Part shown: one piece after another, positions 39,828-48,649 of the stretch
Layout of the letters: the number at the start of each line of letters is the position of its first letter
Numbering within the stretch: the stretch's first letter is position 1
NCBI GenBank assembly: GCA_965215315.1
Contig: CBDCDB010000008.1
Coordinates: forward strand, 1,364,001-1,428,000
Direction of reading: 5' to 3'
DNA length: 64,000 nucleotides
Source: Truepera sp965215315
GTDB lineage: Bacteria > Deinococcota > Deinococci > Deinococcales > Trueperaceae
The notes under the pieces: generated by a model
The model's database searches: none
Seen by the model: only the letters and a program-made list of their open reading frames with translations
Told to the model about the DNA's origin: nothing
Translations under genes and position numbers: made by a program

Positions 39828-40964
39828 TTAGGACTCGAGCCCCTCTGCTTTAGGTTTAGGCAAAAGGGGTTCCAAACCCTTCGCCCCATCAACAAAGAGT
39901 TGCAGATGTGGAAAGGGAATCTGAATCCCGGCCCCGTCGAGCGCAACTTTACTCGCTTCCAAAATTGACGCCCGAATCGCCGGTTCGGTGGCGATTTCAC
40001 TCGGTTCAATCCAGAAGATCAGCTGCAAGTTCACCGACGAGTCGGCGAGCTCGTCAACCCGGACAATCGGCACGGGCCGCTGCATGATGCGTTCGTTTTG
40101 CTGAACAACCAGGACGAGCACCTCCCTCGCCGCCGCGACCGACTCACCGTAAGCGATACCGAGTTCGACCGTAAGCCGTAACGGGCCACCCGCCGAAAAG
40201 TTGAGAATCTCTGACGACGCCACCGCCGAGTTAGGAATCGAGGTGTAGATGTTGTCGCGCGTCACCAACCGCGTGTTCCGCAGGGTGATTTCGCGCACCT
40301 TGCCGACTTGTTCGTTGACCTGTACCCAGTCGCCAATCCGAAACGGGCGCTCGATTAAAAGCGTGGTTCCGGCAACAAAATTACCGAGCGTGTCTTGCGC
40401 GGCGAAGCCCACCGCAATTCCGACGACGCCAAGGCCGGTAATCAGCGACACGACGTTAACGCCGAATTGCGACAAGATGCTCGCGCCGCCGAGCGCGACA
40501 AAGACCACTGAGATAACGTTACGCAGCAGCTGCACGATAGACGGGTCGAGCTGATACCTCGAGAGTGCGTGAGTAATAGCCCGGAGTCCGACAAGCCAGC
40601 CCAGATAGTATAAAAATGCCATCACTGCAGCCCGCGCGATATGTCCGGTCAAGGAGGCTGGCACGCCCCACTGCGCCAAGATAGCGAGGAGTGCAAAAAG
40701 TAGGACGACGTAACGCAGCGCCGAAGCCAGCGGCCTCGACACTTCCCGGCTCAGCCGTAACCGCCGCACGAGAAAGTGCAGGACAAACCGTAGCAGGCGG
40801 TAAACACCGACAAAAAGCAGAATGAGCAGCGCCGAAGCGAGCAGTTCGCTAGCAAGATTCGCCAGCACTTTGGCGGTACCTACTTCGCCCGGATTCAAGA
40901 TACCGAGAGTGCTCAGGAGGCTGTTACGCAGATCGTTCCACAAGTTGAGCAAAAACGCGTTCAC
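39828..40964 (-). CDS. Small-conductance mechanosensitive channel (MscS family)
   Basis: 378 residues. Four or so membrane helices (about 30-55, 75-98, 105-125, 150-195) end in the pore helix ITGLGVVGIAVGFAAQDTLGNF. The cytoplasmic beta domain follows (PFRIGDWVQVNEQVGKVREITLRNTRLVTRDN, IPNS). Releases solutes on osmotic downshock. It overlaps the ligA stop by four bases, so it is translated from the ligA message. Confidence 0.9.
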   Translation of the reverse strand: MNAFLLNLWNDLRNSLLSTLGILNPGEVGTAKVLANLASELLASALLILLFVGVYRLLRFVLHFLVRRLRLSREVSRPLASALRYVVLLFALLAILAQWGVPASLTGHIARAAVMAFLYYLGWLVGLRAITHALSRYQLDPSIVQLLRNVISVVFVALGGASILSQFGVNVVSLITGLGVVGIAVGFAAQDTLGNFVAGTTLLIERPFRIGDWVQVNEQVGKVREITLRNTRLVTRDNIYTSIPNSAVASSEILNFSAGGPLRLTVELGIAYGESVAAAREVLVLVVQQNERIMQRPVPIVRVDELADSSVNLQLIFWIEPSEIATEPAIRASILEASKVALDGAGIQIPFPHLQLFVDGAKGLEPLLPKPKAEGLES

Positions 40965-42973
40965 TCTGCCTGCTTCCCCAACAACTCGCTCAAGCCTGCT
41001 TCGTCTAGCACCGGCACCTTGAGAGTCAGGGCTTTCTCGAGCTTCGACCCCGCCGCCTCACCTGCGACAACATACGAAGTCTTTTTCGACACCGACGAGC
41101 CGACGCGGGCACCGAGGGCCTCAAGCCTCCCTTTCAGCACGTCGCGGGGTTCGCTCAAGGTGCCGGTCAGGACAAAACTCAGTCCGGTCAAAGCGTCGCC
41201 ACGCGGCGCGGAGGCTGCTACGGGCGCAACGCCGCGCTCAGTCAACGCCGCCAAAAGGGTCTTCATCGTGTCTTGCTGCAGGGCGTCGTGAACGGCTTCG
41301 GCGGTCGTCTCCCCAACGTCGTGCAGGTTAGCGAGCGTCTCGGTAGACGCAGCTTGTAACGCAGTCACTGAACCGAAAGCGTCCGCCAGGAGCTGCGCAG
41401 TGCGCGCGCCCACATGCGGCAGACCGAGCGCAAAGATAAACCGCGCCAAAGCTTGCGTTTTTGAACGCGCCAGCTGCTCGGTGAGCTTGCGGGCCGAAAG
41501 CTTGCCGAAACCCTCGAGCGGCTCGAGCTGTTCCGCCCCCAAATCGTAAAGGTCGGAAATCCCCCTGATCAACCCTTCATCCAAAAGCTTTTGCAACCGT
41601 TTGGTCGATAAGCCGTCTATGTCCATCGCCCCGCGCGAGGCGTAGTGTGAAAGCCGCGCCAGCACCTGCGCCGGACACGCCGGGTTGACGCAGCGCACGT
41701 TCGCGCCGTCTTCAATCAAGGGTTCACCACACGCCGGACAGGTTTCAGGAAACACATATAAGGGCAGGTCAGTCGTGCGCAGGTCGGTTAAGACGCGCAA
41801 GATTTCAGGGATGATGCCGCCCGACTTATGCACCACCACCTGATCGCCGATTCTGAGGTCTAGCTCCCGGATAAAACTGGGATTGTGGAGCGTCGCCCTC
41901 GAGACCTCGGTACCTTCGATGAGGCGGGGCTCGAGCCCCGCAACCGGCGTTATCTTCCCCGTCCGGCCCACCTGCAAGGTGATCTCTAAAAGTTTGGTGA
42001 TCGCCTCTTCTGCCGGAAACTTGTAGGCGATCGCCCAGCGGGGCGCACGGGCCGTACTGCCGAGTTCGTCGTGCAACGCCAGCTTGTCAACCTTGACGAC
42101 CATGCCGTCGGCGTCGTAGTCCAAAGTCGGGCGCAGCTCAGTCCACGACGCGGCGAGGAGCTCGAGCCCCGCCACACCCGTCACCCGTTCCAGCAGCGGA
42201 TTGGTCCGAAACCCGGCGGCCTCCAGCCACCGCAAAAGTTCGTGCTGCGTCGTGACGCCGAGCGCCGAGGGTTCAGCGACGCCGTAAAAAAAGGCTTGCA
42301 GCTTGCGCCCCGCGCTCACCTTCGGGTCGAGCTGCCGAATTGTCCCCGAGGCGGCGTTACGCGGGTTCTTAAACAAAGGCTCGCCCGCCGCTTCACGTTC
42401 TTCGTTGATACGGGAGAACTCGGTACGCGACAAGTAGAGTTCACCACGAACCTCGAGCCGCTCCGGTGCCTCGTCAACCTGCCCCGGCAACCCCGGCACC
42501 CCGAGAACGTTAAAGGTCACGTCTTCACCTTCTACCCCGTTACCCCGCGTCGCCGCCCACGTCAACACGCCACGTTCGTAAAACAGATTGACCGATAACC
42601 CGTCAATTTTCAGCTCAGCGACGTAATCGATAGTTTCTTCAGTTGCTAGCACCCGCTTGAGCCGCGCCTCGAACGCTTCTAATCCGGCGAGGTCGAAAGC
42701 GTTGTCGAGGGACATCATCGGGTGCGGATGGCGCACCGTGACAAACGACGCGCTCGGCGCACTGCCGACGTTTTGGGTGGGCGAGTCGGGGGTGATGAGG
42801 TCGGGATGGGCGTCCTCGAGCGCTTTCAATTTGTGAAACAGCCTGTCCCACTCGGCGTCGCTCAAGCTTGGGCTTTGCAGCACGTAGTAGCGGTAGTTCG
42901 CCTCGCGCAGCCGAGCACGCAGCGAGGTTAGCTGAGAGAGTTGGGAGGGTTTGGATGGCGTAGAGTCTGACAT
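40961..42973 (-). CDS. ligA: NAD-dependent DNA ligase LigA
   Basis: 670 residues, full length. Joins DNA nicks using NAD. The adenylated lysine is in AELKIDGLS (about residue 122). The order is the Ia domain, adenylation and OB domains, zinc finger CPAC ... CVNPAC, helix-hairpin-helix motifs and BRCT (LTGTLSEPRDVLKGRLEALGARVGSSVSKKTSYVVAG). A TATTCT ends eight bases before the ATG at 42973. It is followed by mscS through an ATGA overlap. Confidence 0.95.
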   Translation of the reverse strand: MSDSTPSKPSQLSQLTSLRARLREANYRYYVLQSPSLSDAEWDRLFHKLKALEDAHPDLITPDSPTQNVGSAPSASFVTVRHPHPMMSLDNAFDLAGLEAFEARLKRVLATEETIDYVAELKIDGLSVNLFYERGVLTWAATRGNGVEGEDVTFNVLGVPGLPGQVDEAPERLEVRGELYLSRTEFSRINEEREAAGEPLFKNPRNAASGTIRQLDPKVSAGRKLQAFFYGVAEPSALGVTTQHELLRWLEAAGFRTNPLLERVTGVAGLELLAASWTELRPTLDYDADGMVVKVDKLALHDELGSTARAPRWAIAYKFPAEEAITKLLEITLQVGRTGKITPVAGLEPRLIEGTEVSRATLHNPSFIRELDLRIGDQVVVHKSGGIIPEILRVLTDLRTTDLPLYVFPETCPACGEPLIEDGANVRCVNPACPAQVLARLSHYASRGAMDIDGLSTKRLQKLLDEGLIRGISDLYDLGAEQLEPLEGFGKLSARKLTEQLARSKTQALARFIFALGLPHVGARTAQLLADAFGSVTALQAASTETLANLHDVGETTAEAVHDALQQDTMKTLLAALTERGVAPVAASAPRGDALTGLSFVLTGTLSEPRDVLKGRLEALGARVGSSVSKKTSYVVAGEAAGSKLEKALTLKVPVLDEAGLSELLGKQAE

Positions 42974-43076
42974 GTGTAATGAGAATAGCCGATGTCACTA
43001 AAGCTTTTCGTAATACTAAACTGAGCCTCGAGAAATCTCGGGGGTACCTTTCATAGACAGCTCAAAGAACGCGGTG

Positions 43077-43082
43077 TAGCTT
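43077..43082 (+). promoter_or_regulatory. -10-like TAGCTT, leaderless start
   Basis: TAGCTT ends six bases before the ATG at 43089. It fits TANNNT but is a weak hexamer. Confidence 0.4.
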
Positions 43083-43088
43083 TGAAAA

Positions 43089-43976
43089 ATGACTCAACCT
43101 CTTTTCATCTTAGGAAAACAGCGCTCTGGTACGACTTGGCTAGCAAATCAGCTGAGCCAGCACAGCCAGATAGCAGCCGTTCGTAATGACCACCACGGCG
43201 GCCTTCTTGAAAGTGCTTATTTCAGCCATATTGCCGGGCGTTACGGCGACCTTTCACAAAAAACTAATTATGTCGAATTTGCCGAAGTCATGGCTGTCAG
43301 TGACCTGATGAACATTTTAGGGGTAGACAAAGACTTTTTGTATTCACTTTGGCCGACCACCTACGAAGGTGTCTTTCAAACCGTGATGGAACGGCACGCA
43401 CAGAAAAAAGGGGCGCGGTACTGGTTGGATAAAACCCCTGAACACACGCTGATGATAGACAAACTGGCAGCGCTCTATCCGGACGCCAAATTCGTCGCCA
43501 TCGTCCGCAACGCGCACGACGTCATGCGCTCGAGTATGGGGCGCTACACCGCAGGAACGAGGCAGCGACGCTATATATTGACGCGGGGAACACTCAACTT
43601 GGCTCAGCATAACAAAGAGATTAGGCGTTTTGCCGAGCGCTCGGAGCGCATACATATCTTGCAGTTCGAAGCTATGAAACAAGACCCGGGCGCTGTGCTA
43701 CAAGACGTTTGCAGGTTTTTAGAGCTACCTTTTGAAGCTGATCTACTAATAGAGGCTTACAGACCGAATACAACGTTTCGTGAAGGTCGCAAACGGGACA
43801 AGGCGCTCTCGAAAAGTGATGAGAAAGCCGTTGATTTCGTTATGGCGCTCGGTAGCTACGTCCCGCTAAGCGGTTTCCGAGCTGTGCGCCGCTTAACCAG
43901 CGGAGGTGTCAAGGAAACCTTGCCGAAGTGGTTTTTCTCCATGTACCCACCCGTATTTGAAGAACAGCATCATTAA
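43089..43976 (+). CDS. Sulfotransferase-family protein
   Basis: 295 residues. The PAPS-binding 5'-phosphosulphate loop appears as LGKQRSGTTWLANQL at the N terminus, and the 3'-phosphate region as KFVAIVRNAHDVMRSSMGRY. DKTPEHTLMIDKLAALYPDAKF and the C-terminal FLELPFEADLLIEA are typical of sulfotransferase family 3 proteins. Acceptor unknown; a glycan or lipid is possible given the O-antigen ligase-like gene downstream. No PAPS synthesis genes adjoin. Confidence 0.85.
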   Translation: MTQPLFILGKQRSGTTWLANQLSQHSQIAAVRNDHHGGLLESAYFSHIAGRYGDLSQKTNYVEFAEVMAVSDLMNILGVDKDFLYSLWPTTYEGVFQTVMERHAQKKGARYWLDKTPEHTLMIDKLAALYPDAKFVAIVRNAHDVMRSSMGRYTAGTRQRRYILTRGTLNLAQHNKEIRRFAERSERIHILQFEAMKQDPGAVLQDVCRFLELPFEADLLIEAYRPNTTFREGRKRDKALSKSDEKAVDFVMALGSYVPLSGFRAVRRLTSGGVKETLPKWFFSMYPPVFEEQHH

Positions 43977-44014
43977 CTTTGGTAAGGTTCGGTTCTGAAC
44001 AGCTCTGCCGCATC

Positions 44015-44050
44015 AGCGGCTTGGGTACGCTTTTGCAAAAGGCCGCTTTA
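44015..44050 (+). terminator. Stem-loop after the sulfotransferase gene
   Basis: AGCGGC (44015-44020) pairs with GCCGCT (44042-44047), followed by TT. The loop contains the palindrome CTTTTGCAAAAG. Confidence 0.5.
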
Positions 44051-44203
44051 CCAAAAGCCACTGTATGGAGGGCTGCTGTACAGAAGTGCCGCTGGTCAGC
44101 TCCGTTCTTGTTACACTTTTAAGGAACCCGATCCTAACCCGCCGACAGCTCGGGTAGGGGCGTCTGGACGCAGCGCATTACAGCATAAAACCGAGGCCAC
44201 GTC

Positions 44204-45436
44204 ATGAACAGATTTAGTTTCTACGCGCTCATCATCTTTTTCTTTTCGCTCCCCTGGCAAGATATCATCTCGCTGCCGGGCGGGAGTTTTTTGTCTGTCT
44301 CGAGGATCGTGGGGCTGATCCTGATCGTTGCCGGGTTGGGCGCGACCTTAAGGCGCGGCACGTTGCGGCTGAGGGTTCCGGCGATGACTCTGGTGCTGAC
44401 GGTTTTGTTCGCGTTCTGGGCCGTGTGCGGCAGCTTGTGGAGCAGCGGCAGCGCCAACGGCGTAGCACTGGCCGCCGTCATTTACGTGCAACTCGCAGTG
44501 ATGGCGCTCCTTATCTGGCAGCTCTGCCGAAACCTAGAAGATCACCGCCTCTTACTCCAAGCGTATGTCTTGGGTGCGTATATTGTCGCCGGACAGATCG
44601 CCGTACAGTACCTTACCAACCCGTTTGTCCCGAACTCGGCGCAGAGCATGGAGCGCTACACTGGGTTGGGCGGTAATCCCAACGCCGTCGCTACAGCAGT
44701 TGCGTTAGCGCTGCCTATAGCGTGGTATCTGGGGCACTTTTGGGCGAAGGGGCTGCTCCGCTGGCTCAACTACCTCTATTTGCCACTCGCTATTTTTGCG
44801 GTTATTTTGACCGCCTCGAGAGGAGGCTTTCTGATCGCCGTGGTCGGGCTTATGGTTGTACCTTTGACCTTTGGACAGTTGTCAGTTCGGGGGAGGGCAG
44901 CGACTATCATCTTCGCACTTCTGTCCGTTGGCGTTATTGCTACGGTTGTGCCGCTCGCCAACTTTTCTCGTATTGCCGAAACCTCTTCGGAACTGGGTGA
45001 CGGCAATGTCAGCGCCAGGGGTGCGATCTGGAAAGCCGGGCTTCAGCTCTACACCTCGAGTCCCATTATCGGCATCGGTACCGGTAGCTTTGAACGCGCG
45101 GCCGAACCGCTCCTAGGACGCCGGATCAACGCACACAACGCGTTTCTAAAAGTGCTCATCGAACTGGGAATCATCGGTTTTGTGCTCTTCACACTCAATT
45201 TCTTTGTCGTTCTTAGACCCTTACTGAGTTTGCCGAGTCCAGACAAGATGTTTTACTTGTGCCTCTGGCTGGCGCTCATCGTATCGATGCTCCCCTCAAA
45301 CGTCGAAGACGCTCAGTACGTTTGGGGACTCCTGACCCTGATGGCAACGCGGCAAGCTTATACGCTGCGACTACCTTCGAGCGGTGCGCCAGCGCCAGAA
45401 GCGGCTTTTAACAAAGGTCGCGTTCGCCGTACCTGA
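44204..45436 (+). CDS. O-antigen ligase/polymerase-like membrane protein (Wzy_C)
   Basis: 410 residues with about eleven hydrophobic helices. The large outer loop before the later helices contains the family signature INAHNAFLKVLIELGIIGFVLF, and the conserved Arg/Glu-bearing region SARGAIWKAGLQLYTSSPIIGIGTG precedes it. Such proteins transfer or polymerise surface polysaccharide. An AT-rich stretch (CATAAA) precedes the ATG at 44204. No other glycan genes are in the window. Confidence 0.85.
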   Translation: MNRFSFYALIIFFFSLPWQDIISLPGGSFLSVSRIVGLILIVAGLGATLRRGTLRLRVPAMTLVLTVLFAFWAVCGSLWSSGSANGVALAAVIYVQLAVMALLIWQLCRNLEDHRLLLQAYVLGAYIVAGQIAVQYLTNPFVPNSAQSMERYTGLGGNPNAVATAVALALPIAWYLGHFWAKGLLRWLNYLYLPLAIFAVILTASRGGFLIAVVGLMVVPLTFGQLSVRGRAATIIFALLSVGVIATVVPLANFSRIAETSSELGDGNVSARGAIWKAGLQLYTSSPIIGIGTGSFERAAEPLLGRRINAHNAFLKVLIELGIIGFVLFTLNFFVVLRPLLSLPSPDKMFYLCLWLALIVSMLPSNVEDAQYVWGLLTLMATRQAYTLRLPSSGAPAPEAAFNKGRVRRT

Positions 45437-45522
45437 GGCTTTGTAAACGGGCATTTCTACAGTCCAAAGGCCACACATTGACCGTCTAAGGTCGCGCTCG
45501 TCTCTGACCAGAAGACACCGTC

Positions 45523-45535
45523 TGTACCGGGTACA
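45523..45535 (+). promoter_or_regulatory. Operator-like inverted repeat
   Basis: TGTACC-G-GGTACA is a perfect inverted repeat about 30 bases upstream of the TATACT (45565-45570) of the BMP gene, where an activator or repressor would sit. Confidence 0.5.
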
Positions 45536-45564
45536 GCCCCGCTTCAGCCGCCTTACCCGGCTGC

Positions 45565-45570
45565 TATACT
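45565..45570 (+). promoter_or_regulatory. -10 box TATACT of the BMP gene
   Basis: TATACT lies 38 bases before the ATG at 45609, with AAGGAGG as ribosome site. Confidence 0.55.
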
Positions 45571-45608
45571 TGATTTATGGGCTCTACCCATATTTTCAAG
45601 GAGGATAC

Positions 45609-46727
45609 ATGCGTAAAGTTTTGCTCTCACTTCTGGCGTTAGGGCTGCCGCTAGCTGCCGCCCAAGATTACGTTTTCGGCATCACCTACGACGCCGGGGG
45701 CAAGTTCGACGGTTCATTTAACGAAGGCACGTTTAACGGCCTGTCCAAAGCCGTGCAGGAGCTGAAAGACGAAGACGGTCTCGCCATCGACGTTCTGGAG
45801 TTTGAAGGTACTCCCGACACCGCCGCTGAAGGGCAACGCAACATCGCCTCGCAAGGGGCTGAACTGCTTATCGCACCCGGTTTTTTGCAGGCCGACGCGA
45901 TTACGGCGGTCTCGAGCGAATTTCCCGACACCAACTTTGTTATTATCGACGCCGTTGCTGAAAACCCGAATGTGCGGAGTGTTCTCTTTAAGGAGCATGA
46001 GGGCAGCTACCTGGTCGGCTACCTTGCCGGAACGATGACCCAGACCGGCACCGTCGGGTTTGTCGGCGGAATGGATATTCCGCTTATCCGCGCCTTCGAC
46101 CTCGGCTACCAAGAGGGCGTCAAGGCAGCGTGCCCCAACTGTAAAGTTGTCTCGAACTATGTAGGCTCGACGCCTGCAGCTTGGAACGATCCGGCCCGTG
46201 CCCGCGAACTCGCCACCACACAGCGGGCGCAGGGCGCAGACATCATGTACGCCGCAGCCGGAGCTTCAGGCAACGGCGTGATCGATTTTGTTAACCAAAC
46301 GATGTGCTATACGCCCAAAGGCGCAGTGCGTGAGTCCCCTCTTGCAGCGCAACTTAGCGAGATGGAGATGCCCGCCGCCTATACCCAGAAGTGCGGCGAC
46401 ACCAGCCAGCCGCTCTTTTTTATCGGTGTGGACTCGAACCAGAATCCGCGCGGTGATACCGACGGCGACCCAGCCACTCTGAACTTCGGTTTAACGAGTA
46501 TGCTTAAACGCGTCGATACCGCCGCCTATAACGCGGTTTACGACGTGGTAGACGGTGAGTTTGAGGGCGGCGTGCAAAACCTCGGCCTAGCCGAAGACGG
46601 CGTAGGGTACGCCGTTGACGAGTACAACAAAGCACTTATTCCGCAAGCCGTGATTGATGAACTCGAGGCTGCCCGTCAGCAGATTATCGACGGCGAGGTC
46701 GTTGTAACAGATTTCCGCACACAGTAG
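45609..46727 (+). CDS. BMP-family substrate-binding protein (PnrA/Med-like)
   Basis: 372 residues from the ATG at 45609, preceded by AAGGAGG. Signal peptide with cleavage near AAAQ (residue 19); no lipobox. FGITYDAGGKFDGSFNE at the mature N terminus and VGFVGGMDIPLIRAFDLGYQEGVK are diagnostic of the BMP family, which usually binds nucleosides for an ABC importer. An unusual Cys-containing stretch (CPNCK, later MCYTPKG and QKCGDTS) may add disulphides. No permease or ATPase follows; a terminator does. Confidence 0.88.
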   Translation: MRKVLLSLLALGLPLAAAQDYVFGITYDAGGKFDGSFNEGTFNGLSKAVQELKDEDGLAIDVLEFEGTPDTAAEGQRNIASQGAELLIAPGFLQADAITAVSSEFPDTNFVIIDAVAENPNVRSVLFKEHEGSYLVGYLAGTMTQTGTVGFVGGMDIPLIRAFDLGYQEGVKAACPNCKVVSNYVGSTPAAWNDPARARELATTQRAQGADIMYAAAGASGNGVIDFVNQTMCYTPKGAVRESPLAAQLSEMEMPAAYTQKCGDTSQPLFFIGVDSNQNPRGDTDGDPATLNFGLTSMLKRVDTAAYNAVYDVVDGEFEGGVQNLGLAEDGVGYAVDEYNKALIPQAVIDELEAARQQIIDGEVVVTDFRTQ

Positions 46728-46755
46728 CTTTGCAGTAGCTTCACCGCAAAACCGT

Positions 46756-47407
46756 TTAAGACCCCGAACTGGGGTCTTTTTCTTTGGCTTGCAAAACATA
46801 GACGCCAGCACAAAACGAAACTTGAACATAACCGACCCTAAAACCTAACTGTTCTAGTTCAGGCAGAACGTCCTCGGCAACCCAGTAATGTTCGCTGTCG
46901 TCCCATACGTTTTCCCACTCGCGCCGAGCAGCAGCCAGGGCTTGAACCGTCTCAAAAGAGATGTCACCAACGATGACGCGGCCTCCGGGCTCGAGTAGTT
47001 TTGCGAACCTGGTAAGTAGCTTACGTTTTACCTTCAGCTCAAATTCGTGAAAAACGTAAGCCGAAACGATGGCGGCAAAACGGTGGTCTTTTAGGGTATT
47101 CCATTCACCCAGCAAGTCGAGCTGCCGAAACTCAGCGTTTGGGACGTTGGTTGCGCCGCGCCTGCGCTAACATCTTTTCAGATAGGTCTATACCCAGCAC
47201 GCGGCACCCGGGTCCGGCAAAACGTGCAGCTAGGGCTCCCGTTCCGGTTCCTACATCGAGAATACAGTCGCCGCCTCCCACCTCAGCCCCACCGACGATT
47301 TTGTAGAGTACGCTTTCGTAACCTTCAAAAGGAAACCCGGCCGTGTCTTCCATACTCTCGTCGTAACCCTCGGCCCAGTCGTCAAACAGTTCTCTGCGTT
47401 CAGACAC
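46756..47407 (-). pseudogene. Class I SAM-dependent methyltransferase, frameshifted
   Basis: The N-terminal frame from a GTG at 47407 carries FDDWAEGYDESM and the SAM motif ILDVGTGTGALAARF. It ends early with ARRNQRPKR. The C-terminal frame (to 46756) continues with AEFRQLDLLGEW, FAAIVSAYVFHEF and LLEPGGRVIVGDISF. The break is near 47135. Joined, they form a YrrT-like methyltransferase of about 216 residues. A strong AGGAGGG lies before the GTG. Decay or assembly error. Confidence 0.75.
46758..46783 (+). terminator. Terminator after the BMP gene
   Basis: AAGACCCC (46758-46765) pairs with GGGGTCTT (46771-46778), loop GAACT, then TTTCTTT. It overlaps the last bases of the convergent methyltransferase gene. 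Confidence 0.85.
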
Positions 47408-47434
47408 GCACCCTCCTAAAGGTAGACACCATGC

Positions 47435-47440
47435 TACAAT
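47435..47440 (+). promoter_or_regulatory. -10 box TACAAT of rnpB
   Basis: TACAAT ends nine bases before the first base of helix P1 of RNase P RNA, matching a normal transcription start there. Confidence 0.6.
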
Positions 47441-47448
47441 CTTCAGTT

Positions 47449-47901
<453 letters not shown>

Positions 47902-48081
47902 ACTTTTTAGCGTCAAAGCGTAGCGAAACCGCTACGCCTTCTTTTGGTTTCGTAGCATCTTGAATCCAAAAGTCAACCTGCTTTTCTGTACCTTCACTTT
48001 CCCACCACACCCTACGAGCAACCACAGAGAAGCTTCCAGAAAATGCTTGGGTGGTAGACTGCACCCAAATACTAGCGAAAA
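47902..48081. other. Intergenic region upstream of mraZ
   Basis: No gene on the plus strand; a long minus-strand frame here is an antisense shadow of rnpB and mraZ. It holds an inverted MraZ-like box, CACTTTCCCACC at 47995-48006. Confidence 0.55.
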
Positions 48082-48117
48082 GTGGGAGAATTGTGGGGGG
48101 TTGTGGGAAAAGGTGGG
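48082..48117 (+). promoter_or_regulatory. MraZ box array
   Basis: GTGGG occurs at 48082, 48093, 48103 and 48113, that is every 10-11 bases, on one face of the helix. MraZ proteins are known to bind GTGGG-type repeats with this period upstream of their own gene. The last box overlaps the -35 region of the promoter. Confidence 0.75.
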
Positions 48118-48126
48118 AAAGTGTGT

Positions 48127-48132
48127 TAAACT
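48127..48132 (+). promoter_or_regulatory. -10 box TAAACT of the division/wall cluster
   Basis: TAAACT lies just after the MraZ boxes and about 90 bases before mraZ. No good -35 is seen because the GTGGG array occupies that position. Confidence 0.5.
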
Positions 48133-48220
48133 CCACTCTAGTTAGAACGGCGTGGGTCGCGGAGTCGGGGGATTTTAGCGACCAAACAGAGCGCAATCTC
48201 AGGTGGGAGACAGGTGGAAG

Positions 48221-48649
48221 ATGCCATTTGGCGAATATCCTTACGCGGTGGACGACAAAGGGCGGGTCATCGTCCCTCCACCGTTTCGGACGTTCGTCGA
48301 GCACGGCATGATCATTACACGCGGGATGGAAAAATGTCTCTACGTGTTTCCTATAACCGCGTGGTCGCAGGTCGTCAAACAGTTGGAAGAACTCCCCATG
48401 ACCGACCTCAAATCGCGCAAGTTTCTGCGCTACTTTTATTCGGGAGCCGCCAATGCCAAACTCGATGGGGCGGGCCGCATCACTCTGCCGAGTACCCTGC
48501 GAGATTTTGCCGACCTCGAGAGCAGCGTGATGGTCGCAGGCGCGCCGAATCACCTGGAAATCTGGAACGAAGCCCGCTGGAAAACCACGATCGAAGCGAT
48601 GCACGACGACCTAGACGCCCCCGAGTTGCTACAAGGGATGGTCGGATGA
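48221..48649 (+). CDS. mraZ: Transcriptional regulator MraZ
   Basis: 142 residues from the ATG at 48221. A DNA-binding protein with two AbrB-like halves, each with its signature: VDDKGRVIVPPPFR near residue 10 and LDGAGRITLPSTLRDF near residue 82. It assembles into a ring that reads the phased GTGGG boxes and represses its own operon in E. coli. Two further GGTGG motifs lie directly before the start, one acting as the ribosome site. It overlaps rsmH by four bases. Confidence 0.93.
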   Translation: MPFGEYPYAVDDKGRVIVPPPFRTFVEHGMIITRGMEKCLYVFPITAWSQVVKQLEELPMTDLKSRKFLRYFYSGAANAKLDGAGRITLPSTLRDFADLESSVMVAGAPNHLEIWNEARWKTTIEAMHDDLDAPELLQGMVG

